This document shows positions 27,419 to 35,336 of a stretch of DNA of 64,000 nucleotides, piece by piece; position 1 is the stretch's first letter, and each line of letters starts with the position of its first letter. The position numbers and the translations under genes are program-made. Under the pieces are notes generated by a model. That model was not told where the DNA came from. It ran no database searches and saw nothing but the letters and a program-made list of their open reading frames with translations. The DNA comes from CAZAMB01 sp964486335 (GTDB lineage: Bacteria > Planctomycetota > Phycisphaerae > UBA1845): NCBI GenBank assembly GCA_964486335.1, contig CAZAMB010000002.1:1-64000 (forward strand). The letters run 5' to 3'.

Positions 27419-27618
27419 TGCTCCGCCGGTCTCGTCAAGACAAATCTCTCGACGAGTGGCGTCGCCGCTTGATCCGCGAAACCGAAGACGCCCTGCTTTT
27501 CGGCCTGACCCATCCGAAACAGTCGCCGCGCATCCCCACCGTCGAAGTCGGTCACGGAGCTTTCAAGCCGGCGTTTGCCGATCAATGGTGGTCCGCCGTC
27601 CTCGATTTGAAGCCCTGA
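27418..27618 (+). CDS. Small conserved 66-residue protein
   Basis: Short soluble protein, function unknown. Its ATG overlaps the previous stop codon (TGATG), strong evidence for coupled translation. The sequence DEWRRRLIRETEDALLFGL, then PRIPTVEVGHGAFKPAFADQWW, has the look of a conserved compact domain rather than a random frame. It is the third gene of the unit that begins with dapA. Confidence 0.6.
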   Translation: MLRRSRQDKSLDEWRRRLIRETEDALLFGLTHPKQSPRIPTVEVGHGAFKPAFADQWWSAVLDLKP

Positions 27619-27801
27619 CCTCCCGTTGGACGCCACTCTTCGGGCCGCCTGATCGAAAAAAACAGTGATTTCCTTGAGTAGGCGCGCAAGAAAACCGGGG
27701 ACTCAACCGACCTATCTTCGGCGGCATGCCGTTTGCCGGAATCAACACAAAGGGCGGGACCTCCGCATGCAAAGCGGGGTCGGTTCGATGGGAGTGCCAA
27801 G

Positions 27802-27966
27802 ATGACTCGTACAATGTTGACCATCGGCTTGGGTTGGATCGTCTGCTATGCGGGATCGGCCAGCGCCGGAGTGGTGACGTACCACGAAATCGACGCCTTC
27901 CGGGCGGGGGAACGAAAAAAAGTGCAAAACTTTTCGGATTTTGTTCCGTCAAAACGGGGATTTTAG
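27802..27966 (+). pseudogene. Truncated start of a secreted PEP-CTERM-like protein
   Basis: A 54-codon frame with GGAG 7 nt before the ATG and a clear signal peptide (LTIGLGWIVCYAGSASA). The following VVTYHEIDAFRAGERKKVQNFSDF is the usual opening of PEP-CTERM-type secreted proteins (strand, then DxF...FxDF). The frame stops soon after an A7 run near 27915, and no C-terminal sorting signal follows in any frame. It may be a gene remnant; a genuine 54-residue secreted peptide cannot be excluded. Confidence 0.4.
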
Positions 27967-28045
27967 GATTATTACTATCAGAGGCTGCGGTGATCATGGC
28001 AGAACCGGTGCGCCATTTGACGGTTCTTTCGGTAAAGGAAGAGTC

Positions 28046-28678
28046 ATGTTCACAAGGTCAAACCGGGTTTTCGGCGTCATTTATGTTGTTTCCGCTTTTA
28101 CTGCATCCGCACAAGCCGACCCAGTCACTTGGGCGTTCGAAGGCGAAGTAACCCTCATTTCCGATCCACTCGACATTCTCGAGCAAAAGGTGAAAGTCGG
28201 CTCCCATCTATCGGGCTCCTTTACATTCGAATCAAGCACCCCGACGACCGTTCCGGGGCCAGGTTTCTACAAAGACGCGGTGACTGATGTGTTCGGGATT
28301 CTGGGCAGCATTCCGTTCGCGGGTCCAGCCGGAGCCCCAAACCGCATTGTTATCTGGGACGGTAGTTTCACATCCGATGCCGACTCGTTTTTGATGACAT
28401 CGAGTATCTCGATCGCCCAGACGACGGCGTTCCTGCAAATCTCGTTGGCAGACAGCACCGGAGACGCCTTCCAGTCAATCTCGCTTCCGTTTCTTCCACC
28501 GTCACTCGACCAAATCGATATCGACGGAGCGTTTTTTAACATCGGCACGAGCAGCGAATCTTTTGGGGTCAACGGCGACATCACGCGTCTAGTTTTCGTA
28601 CCCGACCCTACGACGTTGTTGCTGTTGAGCGCGGGCGTTCTGGTCGTCGCGCGGCGACGAACGCGGCTGTCCCTGTAG
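28046..28678 (+). CDS. PEP-CTERM-type secreted protein
   Basis: Exported protein of 210 residues with unknown activity. ATG 28046 has AAAGGAAG upstream. Residues 1-22 are a signal peptide (FGVIYVVSAFTASAQA). The middle is a beta-rich domain of the type seen in many PEP-CTERM proteins (VTWAFEGEVTLIS, GSFTFESSTPTTVPGPGFY). The end, VPDPTTLLLLSAGVLVVARRR, is a clear PEP-CTERM variant (PDP for PEP) that an exosortase would recognise. No exosortase gene lies in the window. It follows the truncated secreted reading frame. Confidence 0.82.
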   Translation: MFTRSNRVFGVIYVVSAFTASAQADPVTWAFEGEVTLISDPLDILEQKVKVGSHLSGSFTFESSTPTTVPGPGFYKDAVTDVFGILGSIPFAGPAGAPNRIVIWDGSFTSDADSFLMTSSISIAQTTAFLQISLADSTGDAFQSISLPFLPPSLDQIDIDGAFFNIGTSSESFGVNGDITRLVFVPDPTTLLLLSAGVLVVARRRTRLSL

Positions 28679-28749
28679 GTCTCGTGATGGTAGGCTTCAC
28701 AGGCGTTCTCGGCCGCAATCTCCTTGGACCGGCCATTTGAATCGCTCCC

Positions 28750-29253
28750 ATGATGACAATGGATTCATTTCGCCGTTTGCTGTTCATTTCGGGAATTGCC
28801 GCCCAACTTCTCTTGATGGTCGGGTGCGACGCCGTAAGGAGAGGTCACCAGCAGATCAAAATCCGCGTGTCTCATCCTCAGTCTGATCTGGCAATGCAGA
28901 ACGTGTCAGTGGCATTCGTGTCAAAAGAAAAGTTTGCGCACCGTCGATCACGATGCCGCGCCGCGGAAGCCCCCATTTCGCAATTCAGCAAGGCATCAAC
29001 AGTCACCGATGCCGACGGACACGCCGCGTTTCAAGTTCCGATTTCGGTGATGCGCGGAGGGTTGCTGGTATGGCTCAGGCTGGACCCGATTCGCCTGGAA
29101 GATCGCGTTTCGGGACGCGAGTATTTGTTTCGATTGGGAGACGAGGCCGGTGAGGTCCTAAGCGTCAGGATGGATTCCGGTGTTCGCGTCGAAGGAGACG
29201 ATTTCGCGCTGACGGTCGTCGAAATCGGTCCGCCGCTTCCCGATGATCAATGA
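28750..29253 (+). CDS. Putative lipoprotein, unknown function
   Basis: 167-residue exported protein. The N-terminus has a signal peptide ending LLMVGC, a near-consensus lipobox with Cys at about residue 26. The remainder is predicted beta-rich and contains TVTDADGHAAFQVP, reminiscent of carboxypeptidase-regulatory-like or Ig-like domains in which small hydrophobic motifs alternate. A nearby ATG at 28759 could also be the start. No enzyme motif. Convergent with fusA. Confidence 0.7.
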   Translation: MMTMDSFRRLLFISGIAAQLLLMVGCDAVRRGHQQIKIRVSHPQSDLAMQNVSVAFVSKEKFAHRRSRCRAAEAPISQFSKASTVTDADGHAAFQVPISVMRGGLLVWLRLDPIRLEDRVSGREYLFRLGDEAGEVLSVRMDSGVRVEGDDFALTVVEIGPPLPDDQ

Positions 29254-29374
29254 TTCCCGCCCTGCAATTCGCCGGTTTCGCGCCTTGGAACGTGCGCATT
29301 CCAGGCGGCCGGTCCGGGCTTGCGTCGCGCTGTCAATCGCGCCTTGATTCCAAACCGGCGTCACCGCGGACGGA

Positions 29375-31474
29375 CTACTTCTTCGCCGACGACTTTTCCT
29401 TTTCCTTGGCCGCTTTGGCGATGATCTCTTCCTGAATCGCTCCCGGCGTCCGCCGATAGCAGGCGAACTCCATCGAAAAATTCCCGCGGCCCTGCGTCAG
29501 CGAGCGAAGGTCCGTCGAATAGCCGAACATGTTCGCCAGCGGAACTTCCGCAAGGATCATCACCGCCCCGCCCTTGATCTCCGTCCCGCTGATGAGTCCG
29601 CGACGGCTGGCCAGATCGCCCGACACGCCGCCCTGAAACTCCGTCGGCACTTCGACCTCGACCTTCATGATCGGTTCCAGCAGGCACGGCTTGGATTCAC
29701 GAACCACCTCGCGAAACGCCGCGCGCGCGCAGAGTTGAAACGCCAAATCCGACGAGTCCACCGCGTGCGACGATCCGTCCTCCAGCACCATCTTCACGCC
29801 GACGACTTCGTAACCCGCCAGCGGCCCCTTGGCCCGGGCCATCTGGAATCCCTTGTCCACAGACGGAATGTATTCGGTAGGCACGCGGCCGCCGGTCACC
29901 TTGTTCTCGAATTCGTAGTCCGTCTCACCGTTAAGCTCCAGCGGCACCAGCGTGCCGACCACGTGAGCATATTGCCCCGATCCGCCCGTCTGCTTTTTGT
30001 GCTTATAGTTGTACGGCGTGACCTGCGTCGGCGCTTCCTTGTATTGCACGCGGGGCCGGCCGACCACCACGTTGCACTTGTACTCGCGGCGCATCCGCTC
30101 GACGTAGACGTCGAGGTGCAGCTCGCCCATGCCCGAGATGATCGTCTCGCCCGCTTCCTCATCGAAGTGCGTGTGAAACGTCGGGTCTTCCTTGCAGAAT
30201 CGGTTGAGCGCCTTGGACATCGGCTCGCGATCGGGCATCCGCTCCGGAGCGATCGAGATCGACATCACCGGCTCGGGCACGTGCATCGATTCCAACGAAA
30301 TGCTGAGCTCCGCGTCGGTCAGCGTATCGCCCGATACGCAGTCAATCCCCATCACGCCGATGATGTCGCCCGCGGCGGCGGCGTCGAGATCTTCACGCTT
30401 GTTCGCGTGCAGCCGATAAACGCGCCCGACGCGCTGCATCGATCCGTTGCGGGCGATCTTGTACTGTTTGCCTTTCTGAAACTTGCCCTGATATACACGG
30501 ACGTAGGTCACCTGCCCGAACGGCTCGTCCACGATCTTGAACGCCATCGCCACCAGCGGACCGTCCGGATCGGCGGAAATCGTGATCTCCGCCCCGTCGT
30601 TCGCGTTGTCACAGGCATAGGCGATGCGGTCGATCGGAGACGGAAGATACGCGCTCACCGCGTCGAGCAGCAACTGAACGCCCTTGTTGCGAAACGCGCT
30701 GCCCAGGAAAACCGGCGTGATATCCCGCCGAAGCGTCGCGCGGCGAATGGCTCCGTGAATCTGATCTTCCGTCGGCTCATGACCTTCCAGCATGACGCCC
30801 ATCAGATCGTCGTCGTACAGGTTCAGCGTATCGAGCATGCCGTGTCGCGCGCGATCAGCCTCTTCGGCAAACTTTTCCGGAATCGATTCGAAGCGAATGT
30901 CCTCGCCGCTCGGTCCGTCAAAATAGACGGCCTTCATCCGGATCAGATCGATGACGCCTTCAAACGTTCCGCCCTCGCCCATCGGAATCTGCATCGGTAC
31001 GGCGACGTGGCCGAGCTTTGATTCCAGTTCACCGACCACCCGCGCGGGATCGGCCCCCGTGCGGTCCATCTTGTTGATGAACGCAATGCGCGGCACGCGA
31101 TAGCGACGCATCTGCCGATCCACGGTGATCGATTGCGACTGAACGCCGCCCACCGCGCAAAGCACGAGCACCGCGCCATCCAATACTCGAAGCGAACGCT
31201 CGACCTCCACCGTGAAATCGACGTGACCCGGCGTATCGATGATGTTGATCTGCTTGTCTTCCCACTCGACGGTGGTCGCGGCCGACGTGATCGTGATGCC
31301 GCGCTCCTTTTCGAGTTCCATGTAGTCCATGGTGGCCCCACCGTCTTTGCCCTTCACTTCGTGCATGCGGTGGATGCGCCCGGCATAAAAGAGAATCCGC
31401 TCCGTCAACGTCGTCTTGCCGGAGTCGATGTGGGCCGAGATGCCGATGTTTCGAATATTGCCGAGCTGTTCCAT
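29375..31474 (-). CDS. fusA: Elongation factor G (spd/mitochondrial-like EFG1)
   Basis: Translational GTPase that drives translocation. 699 residues with G1 AHIDSGKTT, the switch I region ERGITITSAAT, G3 DTPGHVDF and G4 NKMDR, then domains II-V. AHIDSGKTTLTERILFYAGRI with HEVKGKDGGATMD is the signature of the subfamily shared by spirochaetes, planctomycetes, some deltaproteobacteria and mitochondria (spdEFG1); in that group a second EF-G handles recycling. It is not in a str operon here: no rpsL, rpsG or tuf nearby. C-terminus Lys-rich. Confidence 0.95.
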   Translation of the reverse strand: MEQLGNIRNIGISAHIDSGKTTLTERILFYAGRIHRMHEVKGKDGGATMDYMELEKERGITITSAATTVEWEDKQINIIDTPGHVDFTVEVERSLRVLDGAVLVLCAVGGVQSQSITVDRQMRRYRVPRIAFINKMDRTGADPARVVGELESKLGHVAVPMQIPMGEGGTFEGVIDLIRMKAVYFDGPSGEDIRFESIPEKFAEEADRARHGMLDTLNLYDDDLMGVMLEGHEPTEDQIHGAIRRATLRRDITPVFLGSAFRNKGVQLLLDAVSAYLPSPIDRIAYACDNANDGAEITISADPDGPLVAMAFKIVDEPFGQVTYVRVYQGKFQKGKQYKIARNGSMQRVGRVYRLHANKREDLDAAAAGDIIGVMGIDCVSGDTLTDAELSISLESMHVPEPVMSISIAPERMPDREPMSKALNRFCKEDPTFHTHFDEEAGETIISGMGELHLDVYVERMRREYKCNVVVGRPRVQYKEAPTQVTPYNYKHKKQTGGSGQYAHVVGTLVPLELNGETDYEFENKVTGGRVPTEYIPSVDKGFQMARAKGPLAGYEVVGVKMVLEDGSSHAVDSSDLAFQLCARAAFREVVRESKPCLLEPIMKVEVEVPTEFQGGVSGDLASRRGLISGTEIKGGAVMILAEVPLANMFGYSTDLRSLTQGRGNFSMEFACYRRTPGAIQEEIIAKAAKEKEKSSAKK

Positions 31475-31812
31475 GGATTCACTTCACCATCACTGCCAAA
31501 ACCAACCGACCCTTTTTGGCGCATTTTTGCGTTTGCACCAAGGGCGTGCCAAAAAACAACCACCGACTCGCAATTCCGGCGTCCAACCGGAATGCCGGTG
31601 GCTTCGTTGAAGCTCTTAATCCGGAAGTAGTTACGGAACGGGCTTACGAATCCCCTTTGCGGCCAAAAACACCGCAAGCGGAGAAGCATATCAAATCCTA
31701 ACCGTGCAATCAAGTCAAATATCTTGATCGCCCGAATCGGCGAATGCCGGTTTTATCGGCCGAATTGACGATTCCCCGGTAACAACAATGCAACTTATTG
31801 TTCTTGAATAGT
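31475..31812. other. Spacer upstream of fusA
   Basis: Holds the fusA leader on the minus strand, about 200 nt from the putative promoter to the ATG, and no convincing gene. The leader contains several runs of T and inverted GGCATTCCGG-like sequence, but no riboswitch class was recognised. Confidence 0.5.
31685..31713 (-). promoter_or_regulatory. Sigma-70-like promoter candidate for fusA
   Basis: On the minus strand TTGATT (31713-31708), 17 bp, then TATGCT (31690-31685). Spacing is ideal and the hexamers match at 4 of 6 positions or better. A leader of about 200 nt would follow. Confidence 0.4.
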
Positions 31813-32145
31813 TTATGGCTGGTTCTTGGACTTCTCAGCATCCTTCGTGTCTTCCCACGACTCGCCAAGTCCATCGATCCACTGTTTCCGCTCAACCGTG
31901 CCTTTGGCCTCAAAATCGATCATAACGGTTAGGTGACCGTCAGGCCGCTGGTAAATCCAGGTGTCGCCCAGCTTGTTGTCAGGCTCGCCGATTAGGCGCG
32001 TCACATCGTCCTTGGTTGATGAGCTTCGCTGAATTTGATCGTAATTGGCTTTAACGAGGCGGTCCGGTGCGGCACAGCCGGCCATTGCGAAACCCAAAAA
32101 ACATCCAACTGCGAGTCCGTAGCTTCTCAACATGGATGATTTCAT
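31813..32145 (-). CDS. SmpA/BamE-like small lipoprotein
   Basis: Exported lipoprotein of 110 residues. ATG 32145 is preceded by GGGAG at about 8 nt. The signal peptide ends FAMAGC, with Cys near residue 23. The rest, YDQIQRSSSTKDDVTRLIGEP, then DTWIYQRPDGHLTVMIDF, has the layout of the SmpA/OmlA (BamE) fold: helix, DV..LIGEP turn and strands with a W.Y motif. BamE members belong to the outer-membrane protein assembly complex, but many paralogues do other things. It follows the next lipoprotein gene by 36 bp on the same strand. Confidence 0.75.
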   Translation of the reverse strand: MKSSMLRSYGLAVGCFLGFAMAGCAAPDRLVKANYDQIQRSSSTKDDVTRLIGEPDNKLGDTWIYQRPDGHLTVMIDFEAKGTVERKQWIDGLGESWEDTKDAEKSKNQP

Positions 32146-32181
32146 GATGACATCTCCCAAACAGGCGAAAAGGCTCAAAAA

Positions 32182-32739
32182 CTATCCGCGGCGGCTGGTC
32201 CGCAACGGGTCCACCGTGCCGCTGTATTCCAAGACGTATTGATCGGTCAGATGTTCGCCTAGCGGCGAATTGTACGTCACTGCCAGCACGAACGCTTTGT
32301 CGCGAGGCAGTGCCGCGGGGTCCACGCTCAGGCGAAACTCGTACATTTGAGTTAACTGATTCCAGAAATCCTTTTGACGCTCCGCCGACGACAAGTCGAT
32401 GTTCCAATGGTCGATCCGCCGGCCACGCGGATCGGCGCTGGCACTGACAAACTCGAACAACTCCACGCGGACATGGCCGACCACCATCAACCCCGGATTG
32501 TCCAGGGAATTGACAGCCCGCAGCAATAGTTCGATACCATCCGGCGTGGAATCGCGGTCGAAACTTCGCACACGTGTGAACGGCTTGACGATCTCGATTC
32601 GGCTGGGCAAGAGCAACGCGAGCATTTTTCGCTGGGCGTCGTCGTTGCTCAGACGGTTGGGCGACTGACACCCGGCGGCGAAGACGCCGACCAACGCGGC
32701 AATCGCCAAGGATCTCGGATGGAGTCGTTTTGGTTTCAC
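32182..32739 (-). CDS. Lipoprotein of unknown function
   Basis: Probable lipoprotein of 185 residues from a GTG at 32739. The signal peptide LAIAALVGVFAAGC ends in a good lipobox. The mature part is predicted beta-rich (ELLLRAVNSLDNPGLMVVGHVRVELFEF, then FRLSVDPAALPRDKAFVLAVTYN) and lacks enzymatic motifs. Start choice is uncertain because the upstream Shine-Dalgarno is weak. It is divergent from the next gene, whose annotated start overlaps it by 21 bp. Confidence 0.7.
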   Translation of the reverse strand: MKPKRLHPRSLAIAALVGVFAAGCQSPNRLSNDDAQRKMLALLLPSRIEIVKPFTRVRSFDRDSTPDGIELLLRAVNSLDNPGLMVVGHVRVELFEFVSASADPRGRRIDHWNIDLSSAERQKDFWNQLTQMYEFRLSVDPAALPRDKAFVLAVTYNSPLGEHLTDQYVLEYSGTVDPLRTSRRG

Positions 32740-33918
32740 CAGAGTCGGATCCGTTCGGTTGCAACCGCCGCCGAAGGCAGAGTTTATTGGCGGGCGTCGA
32801 TCCTCGTCAAGCGAGTCGATCGGATCACGGCTCGCGGGCTGTGCTGCGTCGCCATCGCGGTGTGGGGCTTGCTGTGTGCTTCCGGCTGCGCGTCTCCTTT
32901 CCAATCCGCGACGCCGAATTACGTGATCGCCGTGCGGTACGGCGTCGAATCGGCCTTGGCCGGGCTGGAATCCGATCGGCGTTTCGACCACCTTCGTCGC
33001 GATTTCACGCGTGCGGCTGAACTCGGTTTTGACACGGTGGCGTTCAGCCATCTTGAGAATGCCGATCGCACGGAGTTTGCCACGGTCGCGGGGCAGTGTG
33101 GGCTGGCCGTCATCCTGCCCGATCGCGACGTGGACTGGTACATCCTGACGGGACGTTTACCCCGAGATTGCGAATCGGTGGACGACCTGACGCGCGAGGC
33201 GTCTCGTTGCATGGCAGCCCCACACGGTGTAATCGGACTGGGGTTGGGTCCTTTTCCGGCGACGCCCGCCGCGCACGACCGTGCACTCATCGTGATGCGC
33301 GCGGCCGGTCAGTGGGGCGTACCCTGCTTCTGGGTTTCACCGGATAGCGAAGTTGAAACAGAAACTCCGTTGGTCACCGTCGTCGATTCCGCCGAGCTCG
33401 CCCACGATCCCGAGTCATCACCGCTGGAGCGAATGCTCGCACGGTTCCACGAAGGCCTGGAGGCCGGCCGAACCGGCGGACTCCTCGTCGATCAGTTCGC
33501 GCGCGCGCCCGGTGATTTGCCGGGAGTGAACGTCGTTGACGAAGAGCGGGCCGAGGCCAAACTGGCCGCGCTGCGCGGGTTGATCCAACGGGCGCGACAA
33601 TGGGGTCCTCGACTACATGGACTTGGAAGAATGCCGCTCAACGGCGCGCAGGCCGAAACCGAGGGCGCGTTGCTGACTGCTTTTGTCGGAGATCGCCGGC
33701 GCTACGTCATGGCGCGCAATGCCTCGACCGATCGATATCTTCGGGGCGAGGTTGTCATTCCGGCCACGATTGACGGCATCGCTATCGGGCGGCTCGTCGA
33801 GATACCGGCGTCGACGGAGGCGGCGGCCGGTCGAGTGTTCTTCGCGCAGCGGTCGGTGACCATCGTCCTTCCGCTGAACCTTCGACCCGGTGACGCGGCA
33901 CTGTTCGAAGCGTTTTGA
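32719..33918 (+). CDS. Lipoprotein with glycosidase-like TIM-barrel layout
   Basis: 399-residue reading frame. The only ATG is 32719, which gives about 35 basic residues before a signal-like segment LCCVAIAVWGLLCASGCAS with a lipobox, so the true start is probably later. The mature part contains FTRAAELGFDTVAFSHLEN, GLAVILPDRDVDWYI and a C-terminal beta-sandwich-like region (RYVMARNASTDRYLRGEVVIPA), an arrangement typical of family 42/35-type glycoside hydrolases and related sugar-binding barrels. Catalytic acids cannot be placed with confidence. Confidence 0.6.
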   Translation: MESFWFHQSRIRSVATAAEGRVYWRASILVKRVDRITARGLCCVAIAVWGLLCASGCASPFQSATPNYVIAVRYGVESALAGLESDRRFDHLRRDFTRAAELGFDTVAFSHLENADRTEFATVAGQCGLAVILPDRDVDWYILTGRLPRDCESVDDLTREASRCMAAPHGVIGLGLGPFPATPAAHDRALIVMRAAGQWGVPCFWVSPDSEVETETPLVTVVDSAELAHDPESSPLERMLARFHEGLEAGRTGGLLVDQFARAPGDLPGVNVVDEERAEAKLAALRGLIQRARQWGPRLHGLGRMPLNGAQAETEGALLTAFVGDRRRYVMARNASTDRYLRGEVVIPATIDGIAIGRLVEIPASTEAAAGRVFFAQRSVTIVLPLNLRPGDAALFEAF

Positions 33919-34011
33919 CAGTCCAATGCCTAACCCTGAGTGTTGCCTCGCTCGCCAACGTGGCGATGATATTGATCTTGAGTGGTGCGGAAAGTTCCTT
34001 CGAGGGCATCG

Positions 34012-34956
34012 ATGACAAACATTCTGGTGACCGGCGGCGCGGGCTTTATCGGGTCGCACCTCGCGACTCGCTTCGTGGACATGGGCTGTCGCGTCCGCGT
34101 GTTTGACAATTTTTCTTCCGGCAAGCGCGAGAATCTATCGCATCTGTCGGGGCGTGTGGACATCGTCGAGGCCGACTTACGAGACGCCGAGGCGTGCCGC
34201 CGCGCCTGCGCGGACATCGAATTCGTCTTCCATGAAGCGGCTCTCGGTTCGGTGCCCAAGTCGGTCGACGAGCCCCAGGCCAGCCACGAAGTCAACATCA
34301 ACGGCACCTTTAACATCCTCCGCGCGGCGGTCGAGGCCAAGGTTCGACGGTTCATTTACGCGGGCAGCAGTTCGGCCTACGGCGATACCAGGGAGTCACC
34401 CAAGCACGAGGAGATCGTCCCGCAGCCGCTGAGTCCCTACGCCGTGCAGAAGCTGACGGGCGAGCAGTATTGTCGGGCCTTCTTTGAATGCTACGGATTG
34501 GAGACCATTACCCTTCGGTATTTCAACGTGTTTGGTGAGCGGCAAGATCCGAAGAGTCAGTATGCCGCCGCGATTCCTGCTTTCGTGACGGCCATCCTTC
34601 GCAACGAACCGCCCACGATCTACGGCGACGGCGAGCAGACCCGCGATTTCACCTTCATCGACAACGTCGTCGATGGCAACGTGCTGGCCATGAAAGCCGC
34701 CAAGACGTGCGGCGAGTCAATCAACGTCGCCTGCGGGGGACAGATCAGCGTGAACCAGGTCATCGCCGCGATCAACAAGGCGCTGGGCAAGAACGTGAAG
34801 CCGAACCATGTGGCCGCCAGACTCGGCGACGTGAAGCACTCGTGCGCCGACATTCGCCTGGCCGAGCGCGTTCTTGGCTTTCGACCAAAGATCGGCTTCG
34901 AGGAGGGCCTTCGTCGGGCGATTGACTTTTATCGCCGATCGGCCGGTTCCGCATGA
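34012..34956 (+). CDS. NAD-dependent sugar-nucleotide epimerase
   Basis: Extended short-chain dehydrogenase of 314 residues acting on UDP-sugars, probably a UDP-glucose or UDP-GlcNAc 4-epimerase. ATG 34012 follows GAGGG. The Rossmann motif is VTGGAGFIGSH, the catalytic SSSAYGD and YAVQK (Tyr and Lys) are present, and LRYFNVFGERQDP plus DGEQTRDFTFI are family hallmarks. The closest pattern is the WbpP-like group. Its stop overlaps the MazG-like gene as ATGA, implying a two-gene unit. Likely role: surface polysaccharide precursors. Confidence 0.9.
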   Translation: MTNILVTGGAGFIGSHLATRFVDMGCRVRVFDNFSSGKRENLSHLSGRVDIVEADLRDAEACRRACADIEFVFHEAALGSVPKSVDEPQASHEVNINGTFNILRAAVEAKVRRFIYAGSSSAYGDTRESPKHEEIVPQPLSPYAVQKLTGEQYCRAFFECYGLETITLRYFNVFGERQDPKSQYAAAIPAFVTAILRNEPPTIYGDGEQTRDFTFIDNVVDGNVLAMKAAKTCGESINVACGGQISVNQVIAAINKALGKNVKPNHVAARLGDVKHSCADIRLAERVLGFRPKIGFEEGLRRAIDFYRRSAGSA

Positions 34957-35246
34957 CGCTCGACGACTTGCAGGCACTGATCGAAAAGATGTACTCGGCT
35001 AAGGACCGCGAACGCGGAACGGCCGCGACGTTTCTCTGGTTCGTCGAGGAAATCGGCGAACTGGCGACGGCGCTTCGTGAGGGAACGCACGAGGAACGGC
35101 TTGGCGAGTTCGCCGACGCGGTCGCGTGGCTGGTGACGCTGGCGAACATCAGCGGCGTGAACTTAACCGAAGCGCTGCATGCCAAATACGGCACGGGCTG
35201 CCCGGGCTGCGGCAAACTCGTCTGCACTTGCGATTCCAAGCGTTGA
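34953..35246 (+). CDS. MazG-like NTP pyrophosphohydrolase with Cys tail
   Basis: 97-residue all-helical nucleotide pyrophosphohydrolase. The metal-binding pattern EEIGEL with the later EFADAVAWLVTLAN is that of MazG-like proteins. Such enzymes hydrolyse NTPs and are thought to limit aberrant nucleotides. The C-terminus CPGCGKLVCTC carries four Cys and suggests an added zinc site, not typical for MazG. Starts inside the epimerase stop (ATGA). Confidence 0.85.
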   Translation: MTLDDLQALIEKMYSAKDRERGTAATFLWFVEEIGELATALREGTHEERLGEFADAVAWLVTLANISGVNLTEALHAKYGTGCPGCGKLVCTCDSKR

Positions 35247-35270
35247 GGGGCGCCGATTCGCCGAAAGCAA

Positions 35271-35309
35271 CCGGCGCTCACCCCCGCCGATGACGGAAGT
35301 GAGCGCCGG
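35271..35309 (+). terminator. Hairpin between convergent genes
   Basis: Perfect 11-bp inverted repeat CCGGCGCTCAC (35271-35281) and GTGAGCGCCGG (35299-35309) with a 17-nt loop. It lies between the MazG-like gene and the convergent proline-rich gene, where a bidirectional terminator would be expected. No long T-run follows, so factor-independent termination is uncertain. Confidence 0.5.
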
Positions 35310-35336
35310 GTTCAATCCTGCCGCGAGGCTCGAACG

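Noticed and set aside
29735..31021. Plus-strand 428-codon frame inside fusA
   Set aside because: Antisense shadow of fusA, His/Arg-rich, no motif.
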